DNA of 60,664 bases, from contig OMYS01000015.1 in the NCBI GenBank assembly GCA_900315305.1, positions 1 through 60,664 on the forward strand, written 5' to 3'. This document shows, one piece after another, positions 22,735 through 31,170 of the stretch. How positions within the stretch are numbered: position 1 is the first letter of the stretch; each line of letters begins with the position of its first letter. The notes beneath the pieces are model-generated. The model searched no databases. It was not told the DNA's origin and saw only the letters and a program-made list of their open reading frames with translations. The position numbers were made by a program, and so were the translations under genes. This DNA comes from an uncultured Eubacteriales bacterium. Lineage in GTDB: Bacteria > Bacillota > Clostridia > Lachnospirales > Lachnospiraceae.

Positions 22735-23406
22735 ATGAGTGAAGAGAAGAAACATGACACATCGCCCGCCATGGACAGTGCTGCGCATATGGTGTGCGGC
22801 GCCGGCAATGATGAGCGGCTGAGAAAACAGCTTGACTTTATTCTGGAGATTGACAAGGAGAAAAATATCCTGCGGCAGACGCATCTTTCAGGTCACGGCC
22901 GCCGGGAGGACGACGCGGAGCACGCGTGGCATATGGCGGTCGCGGCGTATCTTCTGCAGGAGTATTCCAACGAGCGGGTCGACATCGGCCATGTCCTTAT
23001 TATGTGCCTGATCCACGACATCGTCGAGATCGACGCGGGCGACACCTACGCGTACGACAAGGAGGGACTTGCGACGCAGAAGGACCGCGAGGCGCGGGCG
23101 GAGGAGCGCATTTTCAGCATGCTTCCTCCGGATCAGGCGAAGCAGATGAAGGCGCTGTTTGATGAGTTTGAGGCCTGGGAGACGCCGGAGTCGAAATTCG
23201 CGCACGCGATGGACAACCTGCAGCCGCTTCTTTTAAATGACAGCAACGGCGGCGGAGACTGGCGCGAGCACGGCGTCAACGAGTGGCAGGTCCGCGGCAG
23301 ACAGTCGAAGACGAGACTCGGCTCGGAGACGCTGTTTGAGCTGACAGACGGGATCATCGCGGAGCACGTGCGCCGCGGCGACATCAAGCCTGGACACGCA
23401 AGCTGA
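22735..23406 (+). CDS. HD-domain hydrolase, 5'-nucleotidase YfbR/HDDC2-like
   Basis: A 223-residue metal-dependent phosphohydrolase. The metal ligands of the HD fold are visible: HGRREDDAEHAWHMA near residues 50-64, MCLIHDIVEIDAGDTY near 90-105, and Asp in AMDNLQPLL near 158. This arrangement matches HD_3 family deoxynucleoside-monophosphate phosphatases. Its likely role is nucleotide pool control in the cytoplasm. An unusually polar N-terminal stretch of about 30 residues comes before the domain. GGGGGATGAGC precedes the ATG. Confidence 0.85.
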   Translation: MSEEKKHDTSPAMDSAAHMVCGAGNDERLRKQLDFILEIDKEKNILRQTHLSGHGRREDDAEHAWHMAVAAYLLQEYSNERVDIGHVLIMCLIHDIVEIDAGDTYAYDKEGLATQKDREARAEERIFSMLPPDQAKQMKALFDEFEAWETPESKFAHAMDNLQPLLLNDSNGGGDWREHGVNEWQVRGRQSKTRLGSETLFELTDGIIAEHVRRGDIKPGHAS

Positions 23407-23488
23407 GGCTCTGGCGATTTGCGGTGCGCATTGCATCAGGCCTGGACACGCGCATTAACCATGACGTTTGAGGGGAGGAAAACAGTCT

Positions 23489-25426
23489 ATGATTGAGGAT
23501 TACGCAAAGGCAAAGCGGATTGGAGACAGAGAATGCCGGAAGGCGGTGTCTGAGGGGAGATATCCGTATCTCCTGTCGCTCGACAGCATCGCCCCCGACG
23601 CGATGAACCTCTCGCAGGAGCCGCTCGGCATCAAGGAGATCCCGATCTCCATGATCGCCGGCACGGTGACGGCAGGACGGCAGAATGCATTTTCCTACGG
23701 ATTCATGCCGATCCTGGCAGAGAAGTCGGAGTTTGCGACGAAGTGGTCGCACCTCTACGACTCGCAGAAGAAGGAGGGCATTCACGACCCGATCCTGTGC
23801 TACGAATACATGAACCGCTTCTACGTGCAGGAGGGCAACAAGCGCGTCTCGGTCACGAAATTCACGAAGGGCTATTCCGTCGCGGCGGATGTGCGGCGCC
23901 TGATCCCGAAGAAGACGAACGACCCGGAGGTCATCATTTACTACGAGTTCCTGGATTTCTACGCTGTGACAGGTCTCTTCGACATTACATTTTCCAAGGA
24001 GGGCTCGTACCTGAAGCTCGCGGAGCTCTACTGGCAGGACCTGAAGAAGCCGTGGCCGGATGAGGTGAAGGAGAACCTGCACCAGGACTTCCTGAACTTC
24101 GACGACGTGTACGAGCACAAGGGCGGCGAGCATATGGGCATCACAGTCGGCGACGCGTTCCTGAAGTACCTGTCGATCTACCGGCCGGAGACGATCCGCA
24201 ACGACAGCAAGGCGGAGATCGCGCGGAAGATGGCGACGATCTGGAATGAGTTCGAGACGACGGCAAATGAAAATGCCCTAGTCGAGGAGCCTGTGGCTGT
24301 CGGCAAGACGGCGGCGACGAATGTCATCGAGTCGATCCTCGGGAAGCAGTACACGACAGAGCATCCGCTCCGGGTGGCGTTCATTTTCTCGAGCAATCCG
24401 GAGGACTCGAGCTGGGCGTATGGACACGAGCTCGGGAGAAATGAGGTGCAGTCTGATTACGGCGGCATCGTGGACACGATCCGTTTCGACAACTGCCGGA
24501 CGGAGCCGGAGGTGGACAAGGCATTTGACACGGCGGCCCTCGATAAGGACGACGTCGTGATCGCGACGTCCGAGACGATGATGGACGCGGCGCTCCGCGC
24601 ATCGGTCAATTATCCGAACATGAAGATCCTGAACTGCTCGATCAACCTCGCGAGCAGCGCGGTCCGCACGTACTATCCGAAGATGTATGAGGCGAAGTTC
24701 CTGATGGGCGCGCTCGCCGCGTCGCTGAACGAGGGACACAAGATCGGCTATGTCGCGGATTCGCCGATCTACGGAAATATCGCGAGCATCAACGCATTTG
24801 CGCTCGGCGCGGCCCTCGCGGACCCGAAGTCGGAGATTTATCTCAAATGGACGGGCGTGAAGGACAGCGACTGGGAGGCGGACTTCCGAAAGGAGGGAGT
24901 ACATCTCATTTCCGGCATGGACTTCATCCGCCCGAAGGAGGCTTCGCGGAAGTACGGCGTCTACCACATCGCGGACGACGGCAAGGTCGAGAACATCGCG
25001 GCTCCGATGCTGCACTGGGGCGCGTACTACAAGCTGATTATTGATTCCATCCTGAACGGAAACTGGAACTCCCGCGAGACGGTCAAGAAATCGCAGGCGC
25101 TGAACTATTGGTTCGGCTTAAAGGCCGGCGTGATTGACCTGATCCTCTCGCAGAACCTGCCGTATTACTCAGGAAAGCTCGTGAATTTCCTGAAGCAGAA
25201 CATCATGAACGGCGTGCTCGATCCGTTCGGCGGGGAGCTCAGAAGCCAGGATGGCATTATACACAAGGCCGATGACCCGGCACTTACCAATGAGCAGATC
25301 ATCACGATGAACTGGCTGAATGACAACGTCATTGGCAAGATCCCGGTCATGCGGGAAATGAGTGACGCCGCGAAGGAGACCGTTGCGGTCAGCGGCGTCA
25401 GCGGAACAGAGAAAAGTCAGGAGTGA
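23489..25426 (+). CDS. Cytoplasmic BMP-family binding protein with N-terminal ParB-like domain
   Basis: A 645-residue protein with two parts. Residues ~45-135 resemble the ParB/sulfiredoxin-type fold: IKEIPISMIAGT, then DPILCYEYMNRFYVQEGNKRVSV in place of the usual ParB GxxR motif. Residues ~290-560 are a BMP/PnrA-type periplasmic-binding fold (HPLRVAFIFSSNPEDSSWAY, VIATSETMMDAALRA, KIGYVADSPIYGNIASINAFALGA). BMP proteins normally bind nucleosides outside the cell as lipoproteins, but this one has no signal peptide, so it should act in the cytoplasm. ATG 23489 is chosen because AGGGGAGGA lies just upstream. It is 6 bases ahead of a phosphoesterase gene, suggesting a joint role. Its ligand and job are unknown. 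Confidence 0.75.
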   Translation: MIEDYAKAKRIGDRECRKAVSEGRYPYLLSLDSIAPDAMNLSQEPLGIKEIPISMIAGTVTAGRQNAFSYGFMPILAEKSEFATKWSHLYDSQKKEGIHDPILCYEYMNRFYVQEGNKRVSVTKFTKGYSVAADVRRLIPKKTNDPEVIIYYEFLDFYAVTGLFDITFSKEGSYLKLAELYWQDLKKPWPDEVKENLHQDFLNFDDVYEHKGGEHMGITVGDAFLKYLSIYRPETIRNDSKAEIARKMATIWNEFETTANENALVEEPVAVGKTAATNVIESILGKQYTTEHPLRVAFIFSSNPEDSSWAYGHELGRNEVQSDYGGIVDTIRFDNCRTEPEVDKAFDTAALDKDDVVIATSETMMDAALRASVNYPNMKILNCSINLASSAVRTYYPKMYEAKFLMGALAASLNEGHKIGYVADSPIYGNIASINAFALGAALADPKSEIYLKWTGVKDSDWEADFRKEGVHLISGMDFIRPKEASRKYGVYHIADDGKVENIAAPMLHWGAYYKLIIDSILNGNWNSRETVKKSQALNYWFGLKAGVIDLILSQNLPYYSGKLVNFLKQNIMNGVLDPFGGELRSQDGIIHKADDPALTNEQIITMNWLNDNVIGKIPVMREMSDAAKETVAVSGVSGTEKSQE

Positions 25427-25432
25427 TACGAA

Positions 25433-26119
25433 ATGAAGATACTGGCGATTGCCGATGAGGAAGACAAGGGTCTGTGGGATTTCTTTTCGCCGGACCGCGT
25501 GAAGGACGTGGATCTCATTATTTCCTGCGGCGATTTGAACCACAATTACCTCGAATTCCTCGAGAGCATGGCCAATGTGCCGCTGCTCTATGTGTCGGGA
25601 AATCATGACGGCGGGTACGGGCAGAGACCGCCGGAGGGCTGCGAGTGCATCGACGACCGGATCTACAATTTCCACGGCCTCAGAATTCTGGGGCTCGGGG
25701 GATCGATGCGCTACAAGCCGGGTCCCTGCATGTACACCGAGCAGGAAATGAAATCCCGCATCGGCCATATGATGCCGGAGATTATGCTGAAGAACGGCTT
25801 TGACGTGCTCGTGACGCACGCGCCGGCCAGAGGCTACGGCGACATGGAGGACCTGCCGCACACAGGCTTTGAGTGCTTTAATACGCTGATGAACAGGTGG
25901 CATCCGAAGTACATGCTCCACGGACATGTCCATCAGACCTACGGGGGCGGAGACTTCAAGCGGGAGCTTATGCATCCGTGCGGAACGAAGATCATCAACT
26001 GCTTCGACAAGTACTACATCAACATCGGAGATGAGGACCATCCGAAGGCCGGGAAGACCGGCTCGTTCCTCTACGATTTGTTCATCCGGTCGCAGATGAA
26101 GGTGGGGACATTCAAGTGA
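25433..26119 (+). CDS. Calcineurin-like metallophosphoesterase
   Basis: A 228-residue phosphoesterase. The motifs SCGDLNHNY near residue 32, VSGNHDGGYG near 55, VTHAPARG near 124 and LHGHVHQTY near 158 are all present. The first motif, normally DxH, reads ADEED, with Glu where His is expected. Some Lachnospiraceae relatives appear to share this, so it is probably a subgroup feature rather than damage. The gene is coupled to the BMP-like gene upstream. The substrate is unknown. Confidence 0.85.
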   Translation: MKILAIADEEDKGLWDFFSPDRVKDVDLIISCGDLNHNYLEFLESMANVPLLYVSGNHDGGYGQRPPEGCECIDDRIYNFHGLRILGLGGSMRYKPGPCMYTEQEMKSRIGHMMPEIMLKNGFDVLVTHAPARGYGDMEDLPHTGFECFNTLMNRWHPKYMLHGHVHQTYGGGDFKRELMHPCGTKIINCFDKYYINIGDEDHPKAGKTGSFLYDLFIRSQMKVGTFK

Positions 26120-26160
26120 CCGCCGTGGCTTAACATCTGAGAAAGGAGAAAATGCACATG

Positions 26161-26190
26161 AAACTATGCTGAATAGTTCATAGTTTTTTT
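26161..26190 (+). terminator. Terminator after the phosphoesterase gene
   Basis: AAACTATG (26161-26168) pairs with CATAGTTT (26179-26186), followed by a T-run. Just upstream, AAAGGAGAAA precedes ATG at 26158 and a five-codon frame, ATGAAACTATGCTGA, that runs into the hairpin. This may be a leader peptide or the remains of a gene. Confidence 0.75.
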
Positions 26191-26213
26191 AGATAAATAT
26201 GGGATGATCCGAC

Positions 26214-26241
26214 TTGACGCATCCGTGCAGGCCATTATAAT
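26214..26241 (+). promoter_or_regulatory. Promoter of the HAAS-domain membrane protein gene
   Basis: TTGACG, a 16-base spacer and a perfect TATAAT make a strong sigma-A promoter about 54 bases ahead of the ATG at 26295. Confidence 0.75.
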
Positions 26242-26294
26242 ATAAGTTATTACAGGAATGTTACGAATCTATAACGGAAAAGACGGGATGCTGG

Positions 26295-26768
26295 ATGCTG
26301 ATAGAAAAGAAGATTAATGCGTATATTCATAATGTGATCGTGCGTCTTCCTCTGTACGCGCGCAACGGCGCGGACCAGGACCTGCGCGACATGATCTACG
26401 AGATGCTCGACGACTATGCGGGAGACCATGAGCCGGATATTCTGGACTGCCGCGATGTACTGCGGGACCTCGGTTCTCCGGCAGAGATGGCGGAGGCATA
26501 CAAGCAGTCCGTGAAGCTTGAGAGAGAAAGAAACAGAGAGCAGGAGGGTGTCCGGAAGCTCACCAATGAGCAGCTTCTGCACATCATGTCCACGGTGTCC
26601 GCGGTTCTGATGGTTGTCGCGGCACTGCTGATCGGGTTTGGCCTGGTCGCGGTGAGCGTGAAGCTGACAAGCAGCATGCTGCCGCTGTTCATCGGGGCTG
26701 TGCTCGCGCTGGTCAGTGTGACGGGACGCGGCTTCTCCCAGAGAGAGCTCTACTCAAGGGGGATGTGA
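26295..26768 (+). CDS. HAAS/DUF1700-like membrane protein
   Basis: A 157-residue protein. Residues 1-85 are charged and helical, with the pattern of HAAS/DUF1700-type signalling regions (LRDMIYEMLDDYAG, VLRDLGSPAEMAEAYKQ). Two membrane segments follow at about 97-120 and 127-145. Such proteins are often encoded next to a PadR-type regulator, but none is present here. ATG 26295 has only a weak GGGATGCTGG upstream. It has its own strong promoter and stands alone. Confidence 0.7.
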   Translation: MLIEKKINAYIHNVIVRLPLYARNGADQDLRDMIYEMLDDYAGDHEPDILDCRDVLRDLGSPAEMAEAYKQSVKLERERNREQEGVRKLTNEQLLHIMSTVSAVLMVVAALLIGFGLVAVSVKLTSSMLPLFIGAVLALVSVTGRGFSQRELYSRGM

Positions 26769-26806
26769 CGGCTACCATCCCGCGCAAGTGTTTAGAGACA
26801 AGTAAA

Positions 26807-26870
26807 TGACAGTTGTGGTAGAATAGAGGCTGCCGAATGAGTCCGATCGGACTTGTGCGGCGGCTTTCTT
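26807..26870 (+). promoter_or_regulatory. Leader of mtnA with a palindromic hairpin
   Basis: TAGAAT (about 26819-26824) is a likely -10, with no clear -35. It is followed at once by GCCG, a 14-base perfect palindrome AGTCCGATCGGACT (26840-26853), CGGC and TTTCTTTAT. A terminator-like hairpin this close to a promoter suggests attenuation or a short RNA. I see no SAM riboswitch features. Confidence 0.4.
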
Positions 26871-26950
26871 TATGCCCGGCGTTCATTTTGCGGAGGCCGG
26901 GAGGCGGGCAGGACCCGCGGAACAGAAACACATACCGGCAGGAGGAAAAC

Positions 26951-28018
26951 ATGAGCTTTCAGGAAGAGGATTTAAAGAACGGGAGCGTACGCCTGAGTGA
27001 CGACGAGAAATCCGTCGTCATCATTGATCAGACGCGTCTTCCGAATCATCTGGTCTATCTGACCTTACATACGCCGGAGGAAATCTACGACGCAATCAAG
27101 TCCCTTGCGGTCAGAGGGGCACCGGCGATCGGCATCTGCGCCGGCTACTCGATGTATGTTCTCGCGCGTCAGCATCAGGACCTTGCGTATGATGCGTTCC
27201 ACGCAGAGATGAAGAAGGAGGGCGAGTACCTCAATTCATCCAGGCCGACGGCAGTCAACCTGAGCTGGGCGATCAAGCGCCAGATGAAGGTCATCGAGGA
27301 CCACAGCGCGGAATCCGTTCCGGATATCGTGCAGGCGATGAAGGAGGATGCGTACAACATCCACAAGGAAGATATTGAGATGTGCACGAGAATTGCGGAG
27401 TACGGACTTACACTTGTGAAGCCCGGCGACGGCATTCTGACCCACTGCAATGCGGGCCCGCTCGCGACATCCAAGTACGGAACCTCGGTCGGACCGGTCC
27501 TCCTCGGCAAGGAGAGAGGCATCGACTTCAAGGTATTCGCGGACGAGACGAGACCGCTCCTTCAGGGCGCGCGCCTCACATCCTATGAGCTGACAAAGGC
27601 CGGCGTCGACGTGACGCTGATCTGCGACAACATGGCCTCGATCGTCATGAAGCAGGGCTGGGTACAGGCGTGCTTCGTCGGCTGCGACCGCGTCGCGGCA
27701 AATGGAGACTTCGCGAACAAGATCGGAACGTCCGGCGTCGCGATTCTCGCGAAGTACTACGGCATCCCGTTCTATACGCTCGGTCCGACATCGACGATCG
27801 ACATGAGCTGCCCGACCGGCGATGACATCAAGATCGAGCTCCGCGATCCGGAGGAGATCAAGAAGAAGTGGTACAAGGAGCCGATGGCCCTCGAGGAGAC
27901 CAAGTGCTATAACCCGTCATTCGACGTCACGGACCACAGCCTGCTGACGGCGATCGTCACGGACAAGGGCATCGTATATCCGCCGTTTGATGTGAATCTT
28001 AAGAAATTGTTTGGGTGA
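26951..28018 (+). CDS. mtnA: S-methyl-5-thioribose-1-phosphate isomerase
   Basis: A 355-residue enzyme that converts methylthioribose 1-phosphate to methylthioribulose 1-phosphate in methionine salvage. Family motifs are clear: [14 protein letters not shown] near residue 55, the catalytic Cys in [16 protein letters not shown] near 163, [20 protein letters not shown] near 203 with the active-site Asp in CDNMAS near 224, and [18 protein letters not shown] near 245. ATG 26951 directly follows GGAGGAAAAC. The open frame runs further upstream but crosses the leader hairpin. It is followed by deoD, whose product could make methylthioribose 1-phosphate or related sugar phosphates; that link is inference. 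The related ribose-1,5-bisphosphate isomerase is the main alternative. Confidence 0.9.
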   Translation: MSFQEEDLKNGSVRLSDDEKSVVIIDQTRLPNHLVYLTLHTPEEIYDAIKSLAVRGAPAIGICAGYSMYVLARQHQDLAYDAFHAEMKKEGEYLNSSRPTAVNLSWAIKRQMKVIEDHSAESVPDIVQAMKEDAYNIHKEDIEMCTRIAEYGLTLVKPGDGILTHCNAGPLATSKYGTSVGPVLLGKERGIDFKVFADETRPLLQGARLTSYELTKAGVDVTLICDNMASIVMKQGWVQACFVGCDRVAANGDFANKIGTSGVAILAKYYGIPFYTLGPTSTIDMSCPTGDDIKIELRDPEEIKKKWYKEPMALEETKCYNPSFDVTDHSLLTAIVTDKGIVYPPFDVNLKKLFG

Positions 28019-28185
28019 TAAGTCCCGGTCGCAGTGCACAGGACGCGGCGTGCTTGCACGCCGGCGGACGTGTGCACTAGCGACGACAACAGGCATGAGC
28101 ATGGAATGACGCGTAAGCGGCATGAGAATGCGAATGGCTGTAGGATTGCGGAAGCTGCGAAGCAGCGAAGCAATCCGTCGGGACT
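28019..28185. repeat. Structured intergenic repeat, family C, copy 2
   Basis: The outer stem AAGTCCCG (28019-28026) pairs with CGGGACTT near 28178-28185. Inside, AGTGCACA/TGTGCACT encloses GGCGTGC-tt-GCACGCC. Further on, GGATTGC pairs with GCAATCC around a GCTGC-gaa-GCAGC hairpin. The strings GCATGAG, CGTGCTTGCACG and GCTGCGAAGCAGC link it to the elements at 82-263 and 35182-35340. It lies between mtnA and deoD and would be in their shared transcript. No gene is seen in it. Confidence 0.6.
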
Positions 28186-28222
28186 TATGAATGAATGTTT
28201 TATGATAAGGAGGTACTGAAAC

Positions 28223-28951
28223 ATGATGACATCTTCACCGTCTGCCTGCATCGAACTGAAGCCGGGCACTCATTTTGCAAAGGTTGTGCTTATGCCGGGA
28301 GATCCGCTCCGCGCGAAATATATCGCGGACCACTATCTGGAGAATCCGGTCCTCGTGAACGATGTCCGCAACATGCTTGCGTACACAGGAACCTACGAGG
28401 GCAAGGAGATCTCCGTCATGGGATCGGGCATGGGCGTTCCTTCTCTGTGCCTTTACCTGCACGAGCTCTACACATTTTTCGGCGTTGAGGCGGCGATCCG
28501 CGTTGGCTCGGCCGGCGGACTCGGCGACGATGTGCACGTTCGCGACGTCGTGCTCGCGATGGGCGCATCGACAAATGACAACTTTAACTCCGCTGTCGAT
28601 CTTCCGGGTCAGCTCGCTCCGGTCTGCGATTTCGGCATGCTGCAGAGCGCTGTGAAGGCTGCGGACGAGCTCGGCGTCAGAGCAGACGTAGGCTCTGTCT
28701 ACACCTCCGACTTCTTCTATTATCCGGATCCGGAGATCAACAAGAAGGCGAAGGCGACAGGCCATCTCGCGCTCGAGATGGAGACAGCCGGCCTCTACAT
28801 GCAGTCGATCCTCGACCACAAGAAGGCACTCTCGATCCTGACGATCTCCGACCACATCTTCACGGGCGAGGCGCTCTCGGCGGAGGAGAGACAGGACAGC
28901 TTCCACGAGATGATGGAAATTGCGCTGAAGACAGCCGCCGCGACGGTCTGA
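28223..28951 (+). CDS. deoD: Purine-nucleoside phosphorylase, DeoD type
   Basis: A 242-residue hexameric-type phosphorylase that splits purine nucleosides with phosphate. The motifs match DeoD: VLMPGDPLRAKYIADHYLE near residue 20, GSGMGVPSLCLYLHELY near 67, RVGSAGGLG near 92, LEMETAGLYM with the ribose-binding Glu near 187, and ISDHIFTGE with the catalytic Asp near 210. It starts at ATG 28223 (28226 is possible) after AAGGAGGTACTG. It likely forms a salvage unit with mtnA, separated by a folded repeat. Confidence 0.93.
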   Translation: MMTSSPSACIELKPGTHFAKVVLMPGDPLRAKYIADHYLENPVLVNDVRNMLAYTGTYEGKEISVMGSGMGVPSLCLYLHELYTFFGVEAAIRVGSAGGLGDDVHVRDVVLAMGASTNDNFNSAVDLPGQLAPVCDFGMLQSAVKAADELGVRADVGSVYTSDFFYYPDPEINKKAKATGHLALEMETAGLYMQSILDHKKALSILTISDHIFTGEALSAEERQDSFHEMMEIALKTAAATV

Positions 28952-28984
28952 GATAAAAGTTTTATTAAGCGTTTTCCCGTCTGC

Positions 28985-29013
28985 TTGTCACACCTATATT
29001 TTCGCTGTATGAT
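28985..29013 (+). promoter_or_regulatory. Promoter of the zinc-ribbon / DUF5685 / J-domain operon
   Basis: TTGTCA, 17 bases and TATGAT form a good promoter 42 bases before the ATG at 29056. An inverted repeat (TTTCCCGtCTG near 28973 and CAGgCGGGAAA near 29026) straddles the promoter and could be an operator. Confidence 0.6.
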
Positions 29014-29055
29014 GTGTCTGAATTCAGGCGGGAAACAGGAAAAGGTTGAAGCGAT

Positions 29056-29472
29056 ATGAAGGATTTTTTCAGCAGGCTGAATGATTCCGTCCGCAAATTC
29101 ATGACGGGACGATACGGGACAGATGAGTACGCGAAGTTTCTGCTGACCGTGACGCTGGTACTGTGCATCCTGACCCTGTTTATCAGAAACTGGGTCATGT
29201 ATCTTCTGACAGCCCTTGCATTTGCCTGGTCTTACTACAGAATCCTGTCGAAGGACTTTGAGCGGAGACGGGAGGAAAATGAACGGTTCAGGGCCCTTGA
29301 GTCCAGGTTCGGACGCTGGTGCCGCGTTCAGAAGAGAAAATTTGACGGCCGCAGAGAATATCGCTTCTTCAAGTGCCCGAACTGCGGACAGCAGGTCCGG
29401 GTCCCGAGAGACAAGGGCCGGATCCGTATTACCTGCCCGAAATGTCATACTCAGTTTGACAGGACTACGTAA
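29056..29472 (+). CDS. Membrane-anchored zinc-ribbon protein
   Basis: A 138-residue protein with two membrane segments (about residues 28-44 and 46-64), a basic linker, and a C-terminal zinc ribbon. The ribbon has two knuckles: CPNCGQQVRVPRDKGRIRIT near 110 and CPKCHTQF near 130. The domain layout suggests a cytoplasmic ribbon tethered to the membrane. It is the first gene of a three-gene operon with a DUF5685 protein and a J-domain protein. Its function is unknown. Confidence 0.75.
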   Translation: MKDFFSRLNDSVRKFMTGRYGTDEYAKFLLTVTLVLCILTLFIRNWVMYLLTALAFAWSYYRILSKDFERRREENERFRALESRFGRWCRVQKRKFDGRREYRFFKCPNCGQQVRVPRDKGRIRITCPKCHTQFDRTT

Positions 29473-29486
29473 ACAGGAGCGGCAAT

Positions 29487-30326
29487 ATGTTCGGCTATGT
29501 GACGATTAATCAGGAAGAGCTGAAAATCAGGGATTTCAAGAGGTATCGCGGCTTTTACTGCGGACTCTGCCACTCTCTGAAAATGAGATACGGGATCCGC
29601 GGACAGGCGATTCTTCCGAACGACATGACATTTCTCGACATTCTCCTCAACGCGCTCTACGAGGCGCCGGTCACGGAGATCGAGAGCAATTGCATTCTGC
29701 ATCCGTTCCGGAAGCAGCTCATGATTTTCAACGATATCACAGATTACACAGCCGACATGGGGCTTCTGCTTGCCTACTACAAATGTCTCGATGATGTCAG
29801 TGACGACGGAAGCGCCCGCGGAAAGGCGGGCGTCCGTCTTTTAAAGAAGCATGCGGAAGTGATTATGGACCGGTATCCGCGCCAGGCGGAGGCGGTGAGG
29901 ACCTACATCGAGAAGCTGTCTTCATTTGAAAAGAGAAAGGACGGCAGTCTGGACGAGGTGGCAGGCCTCTCGGGCGACGCGCTCGGCGAGATCTTCGTCA
30001 TGAAGGAGGACGACATCTGGGCGGATGTTCTGCGGAAAATGGGCTTCTACATGGGCAAATTCGTGTATCTCATGGACGCGTTTGACGACCTCCCGGAGGA
30101 TGAAAAGAAGGGGCTTTATAATCCCTGGACGCCGTACCGGGACAGAAGGGACTTCGACGCGCTGGTCGAAAATACGCTGACCATGATGATGGCGGACTGC
30201 GCGAAGGAGTTTGAGAAGCTTCCGATCGTACAGGATGTAGACATTCTGAGAAATATCATATATTCTGGGGTCTGGGTGAAGTACAGAGGAATTCTTAAGA
30301 AAAGAAATGAGGACAGAGCCGAATGA
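29487..30326 (+). CDS. DUF5685-family protein
   Basis: A 279-residue protein opening [20 protein letters not shown] with a [18 protein letters not shown] motif near residue 27, the hallmark of the DUF5685 family, whose function is unknown. Cys residues near 28-32 and in CILHPFRKQ near 71, and the helical character, could support metal or prenyl-chain-like binding, but that is speculation. It overlaps the start of the J-domain gene by 4 bases (ATGA type), so the two are translationally coupled. Confidence 0.8.
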   Translation: MFGYVTINQEELKIRDFKRYRGFYCGLCHSLKMRYGIRGQAILPNDMTFLDILLNALYEAPVTEIESNCILHPFRKQLMIFNDITDYTADMGLLLAYYKCLDDVSDDGSARGKAGVRLLKKHAEVIMDRYPRQAEAVRTYIEKLSSFEKRKDGSLDEVAGLSGDALGEIFVMKEDDIWADVLRKMGFYMGKFVYLMDAFDDLPEDEKKGLYNPWTPYRDRRDFDALVENTLTMMMADCAKEFEKLPIVQDVDILRNIIYSGVWVKYRGILKKRNEDRAE

Positions 30327-31018
30327 TCTCAGATCCGTATAAGGTACTCGGCGTCAGTGAAAACTGCACGGATGCCGAGCTGAAGAAGGCATACAGAGAA
30401 AAATGCAAGCAGTACCATCCGGACGAGAACCCGGATGACCCGACCGCTGAGGAGAAGTTCAAGGAGGTCCAGGAGGCGTACCGCCAGATTGTCGATGCGC
30501 GCGCCAATGGCACGAGCGCGTACGGCAGCGAGCCGGGCGGAGACGGCCGCGGGTACTCTGACTTTGACGGCGGCTTCGGCAGTGCATTTGACGATTTCTT
30601 CGGCGGCTGGACCGATTATTCCGACCAGCGCCGCGCGCAGCAGGAGCCTCCGGAAATGCAGGCGGCGAGAAATTATATCAATTCGGGCCACTATCAGGAG
30701 GCCATGACGGCGCTCAGTCAGATGCCGGAGGACGGGAGAAGCGCGCGGTGGTATTACTACGCGGCGATCGCCTCGCAGGGCATGGGAAACAACGTCGACG
30801 CGATGAACTACGCGAAGCGCGCGGCGGATATGGAGCCGGACAACGCGCAGTACTCGCGCCTCCTGCAGTCTCTGCAGAGCGGCGGCACGTGGTACCAGAA
30901 TCGCGGCGAATCCTACGGCGGCATCTTCCCCGGCGGCAATGCGGCGGGCTGGTGCGTGAGTATGATCGCGATCAACTGCCTGTGCAACCTCTGCCTCGGA
31001 GGCGGAAGGTTCTTTTAA
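30323..31018 (+). CDS. J-domain (DnaJ-like) protein with TPR-like region
   Basis: A 231-residue co-chaperone-like protein. Residues 4-65 are a J domain with the key HPD tripeptide (QYHPDENP near 34) that stimulates DnaK. A Gly-rich linker follows (about 66-105), then a TPR-like helical region ([20 protein letters not shown], then [21 protein letters not shown]). There is no zinc-finger domain, so it is not DnaJ itself. The last 25 residues are hydrophobic and Cys-rich ([19 protein letters not shown]), possibly a membrane anchor. It overlaps the DUF5685 gene and likely recruits DnaK to that protein or its substrates. Confidence 0.85.
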   Translation: MISDPYKVLGVSENCTDAELKKAYREKCKQYHPDENPDDPTAEEKFKEVQEAYRQIVDARANGTSAYGSEPGGDGRGYSDFDGGFGSAFDDFFGGWTDYSDQRRAQQEPPEMQAARNYINSGHYQEAMTALSQMPEDGRSARWYYYAAIASQGMGNNVDAMNYAKRAADMEPDNAQYSRLLQSLQSGGTWYQNRGESYGGIFPGGNAAGWCVSMIAINCLCNLCLGGGRFF

Positions 31019-31020
31019 GT

Positions 31021-31170
31021 GATCAGCACCCATCGGAGAATCGAAAAAGATGGAGGGAGAGCTCGCTCGCCTCATATCTTTTTCGATTCTCTGATGGGCG
31101 GACAAGCGGCGAAGCCGCTCTGACCGCCCAAAACGAGGAACGCGAAGCGTTCCGAGTCTGGGTGCTGATC
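31021..31170. repeat. Long hairpin repeat, family B, copy 2
   Basis: A perfect 12-bp inverted repeat closes it: GATCAGCACCCA (31021-31032) and TGGGTGCTGATC (31159-31170). Within it GAGAATCGAAAAAGAT and ATCTTTTTCGATTCTC form a perfect 16-bp stem. Two extra hairpins follow (GCGGC-gaa-GCCGC and GGAACGC-gaa-GCGTTCC). It separates convergent genes and reaches into the stop codon of the HAD gene, so it probably ends both transcripts. The 5' half matches the copy at 14822-14903. Confidence 0.75.

Noticed and set aside
26807..26950. SAM riboswitch before mtnA
   Set aside because: The methionine salvage context suggested it, but none of the conserved SAM-I features could be found.
28034..28219. Short plus-strand frame between mtnA and deoD
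   Set aside because: It is contained in the hairpin-rich family C element and has no ribosome-binding site.
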